DNA from: Bacillota bacterium
Lineage (GTDB): Bacteria > Bacillota > Clostridia > DSM-8532
Reading direction: 5' to 3'
Length of the DNA stretch: 64,000 nucleotides
NCBI GenBank assembly: GCA_023459915.1
Contig: JAEWSN010000024.1
Location: forward strand, 20,869-84,868
Of the stretch, positions 52,094 to 60,279 are shown piece by piece (positions within the stretch are counted from its first letter, which is position 1; the number at the start of each line of letters is the position of its first letter). Both the position numbers and the translations under genes were made by a program. The notes beneath the pieces were generated by a model. That model was given only the letters and a program-made list of their open reading frames with translations. It did no database searches and was not told the origin of the DNA.

Positions 52094-52576
52094 ATGAAAC
52101 AACTGGCTGACAAACTGCTCACCACCCTGTATGCCTGGCTGGTGAAGGTGCCCTTTCTCGCAAAACGCATCTCCCGCGAAACCCTGGGACAATTCCTGCG
52201 CTATCTGGTGGTGGGCTTCACCTCCTTTGGTGTGGAGTACACGCTGTTCATCGTGTTCCGGCACCTGCTGCCACTCCCGGAGCTGGTTGTCAACATCGGG
52301 GTGTACACGGTCATCTTCTGGCTCAACTTCACCCTCAACCGCCTGTTCGCGTTCCGCTCAAAGGCGCCGCTGCTGCCCCAGCTGCTGGCATACGGGTTCC
52401 TGTTCGCGTTCAACCTTGTGGTCGGCAACATTCTGCTGTTCAGCGCCATCCGGCATGGCCTGGTGCTGCTGGCCGGCGAAGGCAGCTGGCCGGTGCTCTA
52501 CCTGCCCAAAATCCTCATCATGGTCTTCATTGTTTCCTGGAACTTCATCCTGTACAAGAAGATCATCTACAAGTGA
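52094..52576 (+). CDS. GtrA-family membrane protein
   Basis: A 160-residue protein with four membrane segments and the GtrA-like opening FLRYLVVGFTSFGVEYTLFI. GtrA proteins are thought to flip polyprenyl-phosphate-linked sugars or to assist glycosyltransferases. It starts 6 bases after the PMT-type gene, so it is in the same operon. A 20-bp tandem repeat separates it from the GT2 gene. Confidence 0.88.
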   Translation: MKQLADKLLTTLYAWLVKVPFLAKRISRETLGQFLRYLVVGFTSFGVEYTLFIVFRHLLPLPELVVNIGVYTVIFWLNFTLNRLFAFRSKAPLLPQLLAYGFLFAFNLVVGNILLFSAIRHGLVLLAGEGSWPVLYLPKILIMVFIVSWNFILYKKIIYK

Positions 52577-52619
52577 ACCGACGCCAAAACAGGAACTCAA
52601 CCCAAAACCGCGCCCAATG

Positions 52620-52699
52620 GCACGGCACTCTCCGCCACCGCACGGCACACCCCGCCACTGCACGGCATTCCCCGCCACTGCATGACACACCCGGAAAGG
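52620..52699. repeat. Four tandem 20-bp units between gtrA and GT2 genes
   Basis: Units at 52620, 52640, 52660 and 52680: GCACGGCACTCTCCGCCACC and variants. The last unit blends into the ribosome site of the GT2 gene. Confidence 0.9.
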
Positions 52700-52709
52700 A
52701 GACGTTCGC

Positions 52710-53684
52710 ATGGATCCCATCATCTGTTCGGTCATCGTCCCGATGTACAACGAGGAGGAAGTGCTCTCCGAAACGGTCTCCCGCCTGCGCAAGGCGCTCG
52801 AGGCCGCCGGCATTGTCTGGGAGGTCGTCTTTGTCAATGATGGCAGCCGGGACAAGACCGGCCCCATGCTGCGCGCGGTCTGCGAGGCGGATCCCCGCTT
52901 CCGGCTGGTGGATTTTTCGCGGAATTTCGGGCACCAGGTGGCCATCACGGCCGGCATGGATTATGCCGGCGGGCAGTGCATGGTCATCATCGACGGCGAC
53001 CTGCAGGACCCGCCGGAGCTCATTCCAGACATGATTGCCAAATGGCGCGAGGGCTACGACATTGTGTACGGCAAGCGCATTTCCCGCGAGGGAGATTCCC
53101 TGTTCAAGAAGCTGACCGCGAAAGCCTACTACCGCCTGCTGCGCATGGCCACCGACGTGGACATCCCCGTGGACACGGGCGATTTCCGGCTTATCGACCG
53201 GAAAGTGGCGGACACCTTGAAGCAGGTGCCGGAGCGCAACCGCTATGTGCGCGGCCTCATGGCCTGGATTGGCTTTCGCCAGACCGCGCTGGAGTTCGAG
53301 CGCGCGGAACGCTTCGCGGGCACCACAAAATACCCGCTGCGCAAAATGCTGAAGCTGGCGGCGGACGGCATTCTCTCCTTCTCCTTCAAGCCATTGAAAA
53401 TCGCGACCATCCTCGGGTCATTCATCTCTGTCGGCAGCTTCCTGTACCTGATTGTGGTTTTGCTGCAACGGTGGCTCAGCCCCGAATCCGTGACCTCGGG
53501 CTGGTCCTCGCTCATCGCGGTCACCCTGCTGCTCAACGGGCTCACCCTGCTCATTCTGGGCATCATGGGCGCGTACATCGGGCGCATTTACGATGAGGTG
53601 AAAAACCGGCCCCTGTACATCGTCCGGGACGCGGTGAATCTTGACGAACGCAAAAGCCCCCGGTTCGACAGCCACCTCAACTGA
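52710..53684 (+). CDS. Family 2 glycosyltransferase, polyprenyl-phosphate mannose/glucose synthase type
   Basis: A 324-residue GT2 enzyme (GtrB/DPM1-like): CSVIVPMYNEEEVLSETV at the start, the D-x-D-like VIIDGDLQDPPE near residue 95, and two C-terminal membrane segments (about 230-300). It should make polyprenyl-phosphate-linked mannose or glucose, the donor for the PMT-type enzyme upstream. The start follows AAAGGAG. Confidence 0.92.
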   Translation: MDPIICSVIVPMYNEEEVLSETVSRLRKALEAAGIVWEVVFVNDGSRDKTGPMLRAVCEADPRFRLVDFSRNFGHQVAITAGMDYAGGQCMVIIDGDLQDPPELIPDMIAKWREGYDIVYGKRISREGDSLFKKLTAKAYYRLLRMATDVDIPVDTGDFRLIDRKVADTLKQVPERNRYVRGLMAWIGFRQTALEFERAERFAGTTKYPLRKMLKLAADGILSFSFKPLKIATILGSFISVGSFLYLIVVLLQRWLSPESVTSGWSSLIAVTLLLNGLTLLILGIMGAYIGRIYDEVKNRPLYIVRDAVNLDERKSPRFDSHLN

Positions 53685-53706
53685 GCCTGTCCGCCCGTCG
53701 CGGATC

Positions 53707-53817
53707 CTGCTCCAGATGGCTGTTCAACAGCCCGTCACGGCCACCGCTCCAAGTGGCTGCTCAACAACCGGTCATAACTACCACTCCAGGTGGCTGGTCA
53801 TCAGCCCGCTGCGCATC
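53707..53817. repeat. Three tandem 37-bp units covering the 3' end of the FAD-reductase gene
   Basis: Copies at 53707, 53744 and 53781 share (G/A)CTCCAGGTGGCTG(G/C)TCA. The third holds the final codons of the minus-strand reductase gene; the other two lie beyond its stop. Confidence 0.88.
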
Positions 53818-54845
53818 GCCAGATTCCGCAGAAAGGGCTGGTACAGGAACGGCACCTTCAGGGTCTTGCCCACAATGTTGCGCTTGAGCGGACCGGTCAT
53901 TTTGGCATAGCGTTTGCCAAGCCCAAACACACCCTCATCCAGGGCACCCGCCAAAATCATGGCACTTTTGACCGCATAGCTGATGCCTTCCGCAGAGCTG
54001 GGGCTGATGAAGCCGGCCGCCTCGCCCACCAGGGCCACCCGGTCGTTGCCCGTCACAATCTGCTTCGGGCCCGTGGGGCGGTTGATCCGCGTCCCCTCCC
54101 GCCGCAGCGGCGTTCCAAGCTTGAACCCCACCTCCGTGAGCTTCTGCCGGAACCGGCCGAACTTTTCCATGATGTCCGGCCCTTCCTCCAGCGCGATGCC
54201 GATGACCAGCTGGCCGTCCTTGGAGATGGTCCAACCGTAGAAATCGGTGAGGCTGCTGTCAAAGATGGCCCCGAAATGCGGGATGGTGTCCTCGTATTCG
54301 TACCACTCCTGAATCGCGACATAGCGCCGGATGGCCGTCTCCGGGAACGCCTGCTTGCGAACCCGTGACCAGGCGCCGTCCGCACCGATGAGCAGCCTGG
54401 CCTTGACGGTATGCACACGCCCCTGATGGGTCAGGGCAAAGCTGACGCCCTCCCTGTCCTCCACAAACCCCGTGAACCGGCAGCCAAAGGCCAAATCCAC
54501 GCTTTCCGGCACCAGGGACACCTGCCAGGCGTCGAACCGGTTTCTGTCCATATTGAAATAGAAGCGCTGATAGTGCCGTTCCAGACCGGTGTCAAAATCG
54601 ATGGTGCGGACCAGGAACAGTTGCGGATCCACCAGAATTCCCTTGGGAATGGCCAGCCCCATGCGCCCGAAGATTTCCTGCGCGTCCGGCGCCAGCAGTC
54701 CGCCACAGCATTTGCCGGGGCCCTGTGGATCCGGTTCGAGCAGATCGCGTCTGTCGAGCAACAGGACATTGAAGTCCGGGTGCAGTCTTCTGGCCAGCGT
54801 GGCCCCTGCCGGGCCCGCTCCGATGATGGCGATATCGTAGGTCAT
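53778..54845 (-). CDS. FAD-dependent oxidoreductase, geranylgeranyl reductase/FixC-like
   Basis: A 355-residue flavoprotein. The N-terminal Rossmann motif DIAIIGAGPAGATLA binds FAD, and GNDRVALVGEAAGFISPSSAEGI near residue 270 is the second FAD motif. It fits the geranylgeranyl-reductase family, which saturates isoprenoid chains or acts in electron transfer; the substrate is unknown. Given the neighbouring polyprenyl-phosphate enzymes, a polyprenyl substrate is plausible but unproven. The start was set at 54845, after GGAGGGAACC. The tRNA-Tyr gene lies just upstream. Confidence 0.85.
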   Translation of the reverse strand: MTYDIAIIGAGPAGATLARRLHPDFNVLLLDRRDLLEPDPQGPGKCCGGLLAPDAQEIFGRMGLAIPKGILVDPQLFLVRTIDFDTGLERHYQRFYFNMDRNRFDAWQVSLVPESVDLAFGCRFTGFVEDREGVSFALTHQGRVHTVKARLLIGADGAWSRVRKQAFPETAIRRYVAIQEWYEYEDTIPHFGAIFDSSLTDFYGWTISKDGQLVIGIALEEGPDIMEKFGRFRQKLTEVGFKLGTPLRREGTRINRPTGPKQIVTGNDRVALVGEAAGFISPSSAEGISYAVKSAMILAGALDEGVFGLGKRYAKMTGPLKRNIVGKTLKVPFLYQPFLRNLAMRSGLMTSHLEW

Positions 54846-54863
54846 GGTTCCCTCCGCGCGGGT

Positions 54864-54897
54864 AAAAAAATACGATGTGCCGCGCACATCGTATTTT
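54864..54897 (-). terminator. Terminator of tRNA-Tyr
   Basis: On the minus strand AAAATACGATGTGC pairs with GCACATCGTATTTT (14 bp, 3-base loop) and is followed by more T residues and ACCC. It begins at the end of the tRNA's encoded CCA. Confidence 0.9.
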
Positions 54898-54982
54898 GGT
54901 GGGAGATGGTGGATTCGAACCACCGAAGTCGAAAGACAACAGATTTACAGTCTGCCCCCATTGGCCGCTCGGGAAATCTCCC
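54897..54982 (-). tRNA. tRNA-Tyr (anticodon GTA)
   Basis: The cloverleaf begins GGGAGATTTCCCGAGCGGCC and ends with TGGTTCGAATCCACC, then ATCTCCC closing the 7-bp acceptor stem. The anticodon loop CTGTAAA has GTA, and the long variable arm (class II) fits bacterial tRNA-Tyr. The discriminator is A and CCA is encoded (54897-54899). Confidence 0.97.
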
Positions 54983-55052
54983 ATGTTTTGTTTTCACGGA
55001 TTCCGGAGTGTCCACCAGCTTGCGCCGACCGGTTTTCCGAACCGCATAGACA

Positions 55053-55081
55053 ATGATACAGGAGGTGAATCCTTTTGTCAA
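55053..55081 (-). promoter_or_regulatory. tRNA-Tyr promoter
   Basis: On the minus strand TTGACA (55076-55081) and TATCAT (55053-55058) are spaced 17 bp, about 70 bases upstream of the tRNA 5' end. Confidence 0.75.
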
Positions 55082-55099
55082 GCGCATTCACGGCATTAT

Positions 55100-56521
55100 T
55101 TACAAAAGCGGTCCAACGATTGCCACAAGCGCCTCCCACGAGTAGGCACGGCCATTCTCCAGTCCCAGGCGCTCCGGATTGTCCATCATGGGCAGCACCC
55201 ATTCCGTGCCGTCTGTTTGCCAGACGACCCAGAATCCACGTCCGCCGTCAATGTCGATCACCTGCCAGTTGGTCACCGGATTGCCACACACCTCGTCGAT
55301 GAGTTGTTGCAGCCGGTCGCGACGGGTCAGCGGATTCACCCAGCCGTCCTCATTCAGGACGGGCAGCGGCATGTCGGCCACAAGGACACTGCCGCCGGTT
55401 TCCTGCGCGACCATCCGCAGCGGAACAATCTGCGCGCCCTGCCCGTTCAGCACCGGCAGCATCCAAATGCCAAAGGACTCGTCGGCCTCGCGGGCTCCCT
55501 CCGACTGCTTGTTTTCCCCTGCATTGACGCCCACAAGCAAATCCTGCCATGACGAGGCGGCACCCAGTGTCTCCCCCGAGAGGGGCTGCGACAGATGGCG
55601 CACCGGCAGCAGCGCCTGTGACAGCGACGCGGGTGCTTCCGCTTCCGACATGCCCCCATACAAGGCATCCGGTTGCTGACCCTGCGTGGTCAGCGCGGCT
55701 GCCACCTGCGCGGCGGAAGGCGGCGCGGACAGGATCTGCGGGCCATCGGCGGCAGGGTAGGATGCCCACTGCGACATGCCCATGGTGTACATGAGCGCGG
55801 GCGCTTCCGCCATTTCCCCTTCAGGCGTGACAATCTGCACATCGGGGTTCGGATCCGCGCTTCCGGACGCGGCTTCGCCGTCCGGAGCGGCGCTGTTGTC
55901 TGAAGCGGCCTCTCCAGCCTCCGCCATCGCGCCCGGATCCTCCTCACCCGCCACCGCCATCACGCCCTGATCCGCAGCGGCATCTCCCGCGCCACGTTTG
56001 GCTGAACCCGCCGTGTCCGCCGTGGCGGATTCGGAGAACGACACGGACAATTCCGGAGCCGCCGCGGCGGCCGAGGCTGCCGGTACTGCCGCGGCATCCA
56101 TGGAAGATTCCATGGCCGCGCCTGCCGCCTTGTCGTTGCGGGCCAGCGCCGCCGGGGCGTTGGCGCCCATGCGCGGCATGACGTCGAGCACCATCAGGAA
56201 CAGCAGCACGCCCGCGGCCAGTCCGCCGGCAATGCGGAAGAAGGTGGCGTGCCGGCCGGCAAACGGCAACAGCCGGCGCGGCGATTCCACCCCGCGGGGT
56301 GTTGCCGTGGTCATGTCCGACACACCTGCCGCATCCGCCACACCAGACACATCAGCGACATCGGTCACTGCCACCTGTTGAGCACTTTCGAGATATGCCC
56401 GGCACGCATCGAGGGTTTTGTCGCGCAAGGCAGAGGACACCTGCACTTCCTCAAGGGTTTCGCGCAGCTGCGAACGGAGCAGTTCTTCATTCAATCGGTT
56501 GTTATTCGCCACGCGCGTCAC
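55100..56521 (-). CDS. Putative anti-sigma factor/membrane protein partnered with ECF sigma
   Basis: A 473-residue single-pass membrane protein. The cytoplasmic N-terminus is about 95 residues, with one membrane segment near 97-115 (IAGGLAAGVLLFLMVLDVM). Next comes a long Ala/Ser/Glu/Asp-rich, probably disordered extracytoplasmic stretch (about 120-250). A folded C-terminal part follows with GFWVVWQTDGTEWVLPMMD. No zinc-type anti-sigma motif is evident. It overlaps the ECF sigma gene by 20 bases, the usual sigma/anti-sigma arrangement, so it is inferred to hold that sigma factor. The sensed signal is unknown. Confidence 0.6.
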   Translation of the reverse strand: MTRVANNNRLNEELLRSQLRETLEEVQVSSALRDKTLDACRAYLESAQQVAVTDVADVSGVADAAGVSDMTTATPRGVESPRRLLPFAGRHATFFRIAGGLAAGVLLFLMVLDVMPRMGANAPAALARNDKAAGAAMESSMDAAAVPAASAAAAAPELSVSFSESATADTAGSAKRGAGDAAADQGVMAVAGEEDPGAMAEAGEAASDNSAAPDGEAASGSADPNPDVQIVTPEGEMAEAPALMYTMGMSQWASYPAADGPQILSAPPSAAQVAAALTTQGQQPDALYGGMSEAEAPASLSQALLPVRHLSQPLSGETLGAASSWQDLLVGVNAGENKQSEGAREADESFGIWMLPVLNGQGAQIVPLRMVAQETGGSVLVADMPLPVLNEDGWVNPLTRRDRLQQLIDEVCGNPVTNWQVIDIDGGRGFWVVWQTDGTEWVLPMMDNPERLGLENGRAYSWEALVAIVGPLL

Positions 56522-57002
56522 CCCCCATCAGTGCGGCCAGTTTGCCTCTGGCCTTGTGCAGCCGGCTCTTGACAGTTCCTTCCGGAACGCCTTGCAATGA
56601 AGCAATTTGCCGGACATCAAAATCATGATAGTAAAACAGGACAATAGCCTCCCTGTGTGCCGTGGACAACTTGTTCAGCGCCTTCATCACATCGCTGCGC
56701 TCCGTGAGGCGATCCATCTCCCGGTTCGAATGGGTGTCCGGCAATGCGCCGACCACCTCGTCTGAAACGGTGACGCGCCGCCGCCAGGCACTGCGCATCA
56801 TGTCACGGCAAACATTGATGGCAATGCCGGTGATCCACGTCTTCTCGCTCGCGTCTCCACGAAACCTGTCCCACGCCTTCAACACGCGCAGAAAGGTCTC
56901 CTGATGGACATCCTCCGCCAAATCCCTTGACCCGAGGATGGTCGTGGCCAGACGCAGCACGTCATTGCCATACGTCGTGACCAGACGCTCTATTTCCTTC
57001 AT
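56502..57002 (-). CDS. ECF-family RNA polymerase sigma factor
   Basis: A 166-residue extracytoplasmic-function sigma factor. Region 2 (DVLRLATTILGSRDLAEDVHQETFLRVLKAW) and region 4 (LPxxxREAIVLFYYHDFDVRQIASLQGVPEGTVKSRLHKAR type) are both complete. It directs RNA polymerase to stress- or envelope-responsive promoters when released by its anti-sigma partner, probably the overlapping downstream gene's product. The start was taken at 57002 (MKEIERL) by family length; an in-frame ATG at 57086 would add 28 residues not typical of the family, and neither has a strong ribosome site. Confidence 0.9.
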   Translation of the reverse strand: MKEIERLVTTYGNDVLRLATTILGSRDLAEDVHQETFLRVLKAWDRFRGDASEKTWITGIAINVCRDMMRSAWRRRVTVSDEVVGALPDTHSNREMDRLTERSDVMKALNKLSTAHREAIVLFYYHDFDVRQIASLQGVPEGTVKSRLHKARGKLAALMGGDARGE

Positions 57003-57214
57003 GGTGTCTGTTGTGTTGGAAGAGGGCAACGTTCGGCACCCGCTTTCATAAAATTGGACGCGCCAGCCGGGGAATAGGTTCATCATGATTCCGCGCGTGA
57101 CAGTTTCCTTGGCAAAGGGGGGTTCGCGGCATCAAAAGGACACGTCAGAATGGCGCAACAAAAGCATATCACAGGTTGCATGCATCGCCAACAACACCGG
57201 AAATCATCGTGTTG

Positions 57215-57243
57215 TTGAATCCATCGCCAATAAGGGATAAAAT
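57215..57243 (+). promoter_or_regulatory. gltX promoter
   Basis: TTGAAT (57215-57220) and TAAAAT (57238-57243) are spaced 17 bp, 50 bases upstream of the gltX ATG. The rest of the 291-base gap back to the sigma-factor gene shows no gene; it should also hold the sigma gene's promoter, which I could not place. Confidence 0.6.
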
Positions 57244-57293
57244 GATCCGGATAACACAGAACCGCAAGGCAAATCGCCTGAAGGAGAGACATC

Positions 57294-58763
57294 ATGGCTG
57301 ACAAGGTCCGTACCCGATACGCCCCAAGTCCCACCGGCTACATCCACATCGGCAATCTGCGCACCGCGCTGTACGAATACCTCATCGCGCGCGTCCATGG
57401 CGGCGCATTCATTCTGCGTATCGAGGACACGGATCAGGAGCGGCTCGTCCCCGGCGCCGTGGACGTCATCTACCGCACCCTCAAGCTGTGCGGCATGCAG
57501 CACGACGAAGGCCCGGATGTGGGCGGTGACTATGGCCCCTATGTGCAGAGCGAACGCAAGGACAGTTACCGGCCGTATGCCTGGGAGTTGGTGGACAAGG
57601 GCCATGCCTATCCATGCTTCTGCACGAAGGAGCGGCTCGATACCCTGCGGGCGGATTGCGAGGCGCGCGGCGTCGCCTATGAATATGACCGCCATTGCCT
57701 TTCCCTCTCGAAGGAGGAGGTGGCCGAAAAGCTGGCCGCCGGCACACCGCATGTCATCCGGCAAAAAATGCCGAAAGAGGGCACCACCACCTTCCATGAC
57801 GCCGTGTATGGCGACATCACCGTTGAAAACAGCGGTCTGGAAGATCAGGTGCTCCTGAAGTCCGACGGATTCCCCACCTACAACTTCGCCAATGTGGTGG
57901 ACGATCATCTCATGGACATCACCCATGTGGTTCGCGGCAGTGAATATCTGTCCTCCGCGCCCAAATACACCCTGCTCTACGACGCGTTCGGCTGGGAAGC
58001 GCCGGTGTATGTGCACCTGCCGCTCATCGTCAAACCGGACGGCTCAAAAATCTCCAAGCGCAAGGGAGACGCCACCTTTGAGGATTTGCTCCGGGACGGA
58101 TTCCTGGTGGAGGCCATCCTGAACTATTTGGCGCTGCTGGGTTGGTCACCGGAAACCAACCAGGAAATTTTCTCCCTGGCGGAGTTGGAAAAGGTGTTTT
58201 CCGTGTCGCGCATCAGCAAGTCCCCTTCTTCTTTTGACATGGCCAAGCTCCGCTGGTTCAATGCCGAATACCTGCGGGCCATGACCCCGGAAAAATTCCA
58301 CGAAGTGGCAAAGCCCTGGATTCTCAAGGGCCTCACACAGCCCCTGCCGACCGAACCCATTGCGCGGATTCTGCAGGCCCGCACGGAGGCGCTGTCTGAA
58401 ATCCCCGACAAGCTGGGCTTCCTCAACGAACTGAGCGATTACAACCTGGACATTTATGTCCACAAGAAAATGAAAACCACCCTTGAAAATTCCCTGAGCA
58501 GCCTGGAAGCCGCATTGCCCGCGCTGGAGGCGCTCCCGGAATGGACCGCCGCCTCCCTCCACGACACCCTGATGGCGCTGGCGGTGACCCTCGGCATCAA
58601 GAACGGACAAATGCTCTGGCCCATCCGCACGGCGCTTTCGGGCTGGGAAGTCACGCCGGGCGGCGCGATGGAAATCGCGGAAATTCTTGGCCGTGAGGAA
58701 TCCCTGCGCCGCATCCGAGTCGGCATCGACAGGCTGCGCGCGGCACAGCCCGCCGCGGAGTAA
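57294..58763 (+). CDS. gltX: Glutamate-tRNA ligase
   Basis: A 489-residue class I synthetase charging tRNA-Glu. The HIGH-type motif is in YAPSPTGYIHIGNL (near residue 10) and the KMSKS-type motif is KISKRKG near residue 250. The C-terminal anticodon-binding helical domain is intact. An AAGGAGAG site precedes the ATG. Non-discriminating charging of tRNA-Gln is possible in organisms lacking GlnRS but cannot be judged here. Confidence 0.96.
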   Translation: MADKVRTRYAPSPTGYIHIGNLRTALYEYLIARVHGGAFILRIEDTDQERLVPGAVDVIYRTLKLCGMQHDEGPDVGGDYGPYVQSERKDSYRPYAWELVDKGHAYPCFCTKERLDTLRADCEARGVAYEYDRHCLSLSKEEVAEKLAAGTPHVIRQKMPKEGTTTFHDAVYGDITVENSGLEDQVLLKSDGFPTYNFANVVDDHLMDITHVVRGSEYLSSAPKYTLLYDAFGWEAPVYVHLPLIVKPDGSKISKRKGDATFEDLLRDGFLVEAILNYLALLGWSPETNQEIFSLAELEKVFSVSRISKSPSSFDMAKLRWFNAEYLRAMTPEKFHEVAKPWILKGLTQPLPTEPIARILQARTEALSEIPDKLGFLNELSDYNLDIYVHKKMKTTLENSLSSLEAALPALEALPEWTAASLHDTLMALAVTLGIKNGQMLWPIRTALSGWEVTPGGAMEIAEILGREESLRRIRVGIDRLRAAQPAAE

Positions 58764-58785
58764 ACCCAACGCGAGGTGCCATGCC

Positions 58786-58866
58786 CCTGGACAAAACCTT
58801 AGCAAAACCTGGTCAAACCCTGGTCAAACCCTGAACAAAAACCTGTACAAATATCCGGACAAATAT
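58786..58866. repeat. About seven tandem 11-12 bp units after gltX
   Basis: CCTGGTCAAAC-type units (CCTGGACAAAAC, CTGGTCAAACC, CTGTACAAATA and variants) repeat after the gltX stop, up to a hairpin. The unit length is close to that of the array after the HIT gene. Confidence 0.85.
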
Positions 58867-58867
58867 C

Positions 58868-58896
58868 AGTGCCCGTGCCGACATGGCGCGGGCACT
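58868..58896. terminator. Hairpin between gltX and the convergent GNAT gene
   Basis: AGTGCCCG (58868-58875) pairs with CGGGCACT (58889-58896). T tracts are short on both sides, so termination strength is uncertain. Confidence 0.5.
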
Positions 58897-58909
58897 TGCT
58901 GTTCCAGGC

Positions 58910-59806
58910 CTATTCCTCCGGACGCCAGGTCGCGTAGGTGCCGGTACAGACAAATCCAAGCTTCAGATACATGGCCAGCGCCGCCGGGCTTTTGGCAAAC
59001 AGGCAGGGGGTTTTCCCCTCCCGCAGCAAATCCCGGCACAGTCTGGAAACCAGGCGTGCCGCATGCCCCCGGCGCTGCGCCTCCGGCCGCGTGGTGACAC
59101 CGGATATCAGGGCGAACCCCGGCAGCTCCGCCGTGGTGTTGGCGTGGGAAACGATGCGTGTTGTGCCGGCCGCATCCACCGCGCGCAGCACCAGATGGCG
59201 CACCCCACCGGCGCGCAGCCGGGATCGGATGCCCTCGGCCACTTCCCCGGCATTGTGATAGTTGCGCCGGAAGGCGTCCGTGCCGAAAATGATCTCCCCC
59301 ATCTCTCCGGCGTCCTGCTCCGAAGCGTATGCCAGCTGGCCATCGGCATCCTGTTTCGTCGCGCGGATCGACAGGCCATCGGCGTCCTGTTTCCCCGCGC
59401 AAGCCGGCGTCCCTGAGTCAGCCCCTGCCGTCGGCAGGCCGCTGTCTGAAAGGAGCTGCATGCAGGCGGATTCCTCCCAGGTGCCCGGGGTGTCCGCGAG
59501 CACCGCGCGCATCGTATCAGCCCGTCCCGACACGGAGCCGGGATTCGAGAACTGCAGGAAGAAGCGGATCTCCTCGGGTTCACGCATCGGCGCTCCTTCG
59601 GGAGCATAGACAATGTAGTGCTCAAAAAAGCGGCGCACCACGGTCTGCCAGGTCCCTGCGTCATCCACCTGCGCCCAGAACTCAAGAAACGGCGCGGCAA
59701 GACCATACCGCCCCAGATCACCGAGCATCGGCAGATTCAACGGCACATCCCGCTCCAGCCAGCCTTTCAGGGCCGGCAAATCGGCTGGTTCCAATCTTTT
59801 GATCAT
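58910..59806 (-). CDS. GNAT-family N-acetyltransferase
   Basis: A 298-residue protein. The C-terminal GNAT domain has SGVTTRPEAQRRGHAARLVSRL (the acetyl-CoA loop R-R-G-H-A) and AMYLKLGFVCTGTYATW at its end. The N-terminal half is a second, degenerate GNAT-like domain. A linker (about residues 125-170) contains repeats of the type KQDADG, from a 36-bp direct repeat at about 59302-59409. The substrate is unknown. GGCGGGAGGGAAGTC precedes the ATG. Confidence 0.82.
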   Translation of the reverse strand: MIKRLEPADLPALKGWLERDVPLNLPMLGDLGRYGLAAPFLEFWAQVDDAGTWQTVVRRFFEHYIVYAPEGAPMREPEEIRFFLQFSNPGSVSGRADTMRAVLADTPGTWEESACMQLLSDSGLPTAGADSGTPACAGKQDADGLSIRATKQDADGQLAYASEQDAGEMGEIIFGTDAFRRNYHNAGEVAEGIRSRLRAGGVRHLVLRAVDAAGTTRIVSHANTTAELPGFALISGVTTRPEAQRRGHAARLVSRLCRDLLREGKTPCLFAKSPAALAMYLKLGFVCTGTYATWRPEE

Positions 59807-59979
59807 GACTTCCCTCCCGCCACACCCGGCGGTGTGATTGTACAGGCGCGGGAACCGTCTGTCAATCCGGCATTCGCTGTTTCAGCGCGGGATTTGCGGA
59901 TACCAATATAACAAGAGATGGCCCCACAAAAGAACCGACGAAAATTGCGTCAAGGCCACAATCGGCCGGAGGAGGAAAC

Positions 59980-60234
59980 ATGGCAGCATATCATCTGATG
60001 GGCATTCTGATTCAAAAGCGCAAGGATACCGCCGCCCAGGTTCAGGACGTGCTCAGTGAACATGGCTGCATCATCAAGGTCCGGCTGGGGCTGCACGAGG
60101 CCGGCGACGCCTGTTCCGAGGAAGGGCTCGTGGTATTGCAGCTGACAGGGTCCAGGGATGAAATGGATGAACTGTACGCGGATCTCAACGTCATCGACGG
60201 CGTTGTGGCCGAGCATATCACCCTCTCGAACTGA
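59980..60234 (+). CDS. TM1266-like iron-only hydrogenase system regulator
   Basis: An 84-residue protein with an ACT/ferredoxin-like fold pattern (LMGILIQKRKDTAAQVQDVL; LVVLQLTGSRDEMDELYADL). It matches the TM1266-type putative regulator family that is found with [FeFe] hydrogenase maturation genes; those proteins are thought to bind a ligand and control the hydrogenase system. GGAGGAGGAAAC precedes the ATG. It lies 45 bases upstream of the HD-GYP gene, probably co-transcribed, and far from the hyd genes themselves. Confidence 0.78.
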   Translation: MAAYHLMGILIQKRKDTAAQVQDVLSEHGCIIKVRLGLHEAGDACSEEGLVVLQLTGSRDEMDELYADLNVIDGVVAEHITLSN

Positions 60235-60279
60235 AGCCAGCCAAGGCAATGACACCGCCCACATCATCGGGGAAGCAAC

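Noticed and set aside
50042..52264. 740-codon open frame on the minus strand opposite the PMT-type gene
   Set aside because: Shadow frame with Gln/His/Gly-rich composition; the plus-strand protein has clear membrane segments and family motifs.
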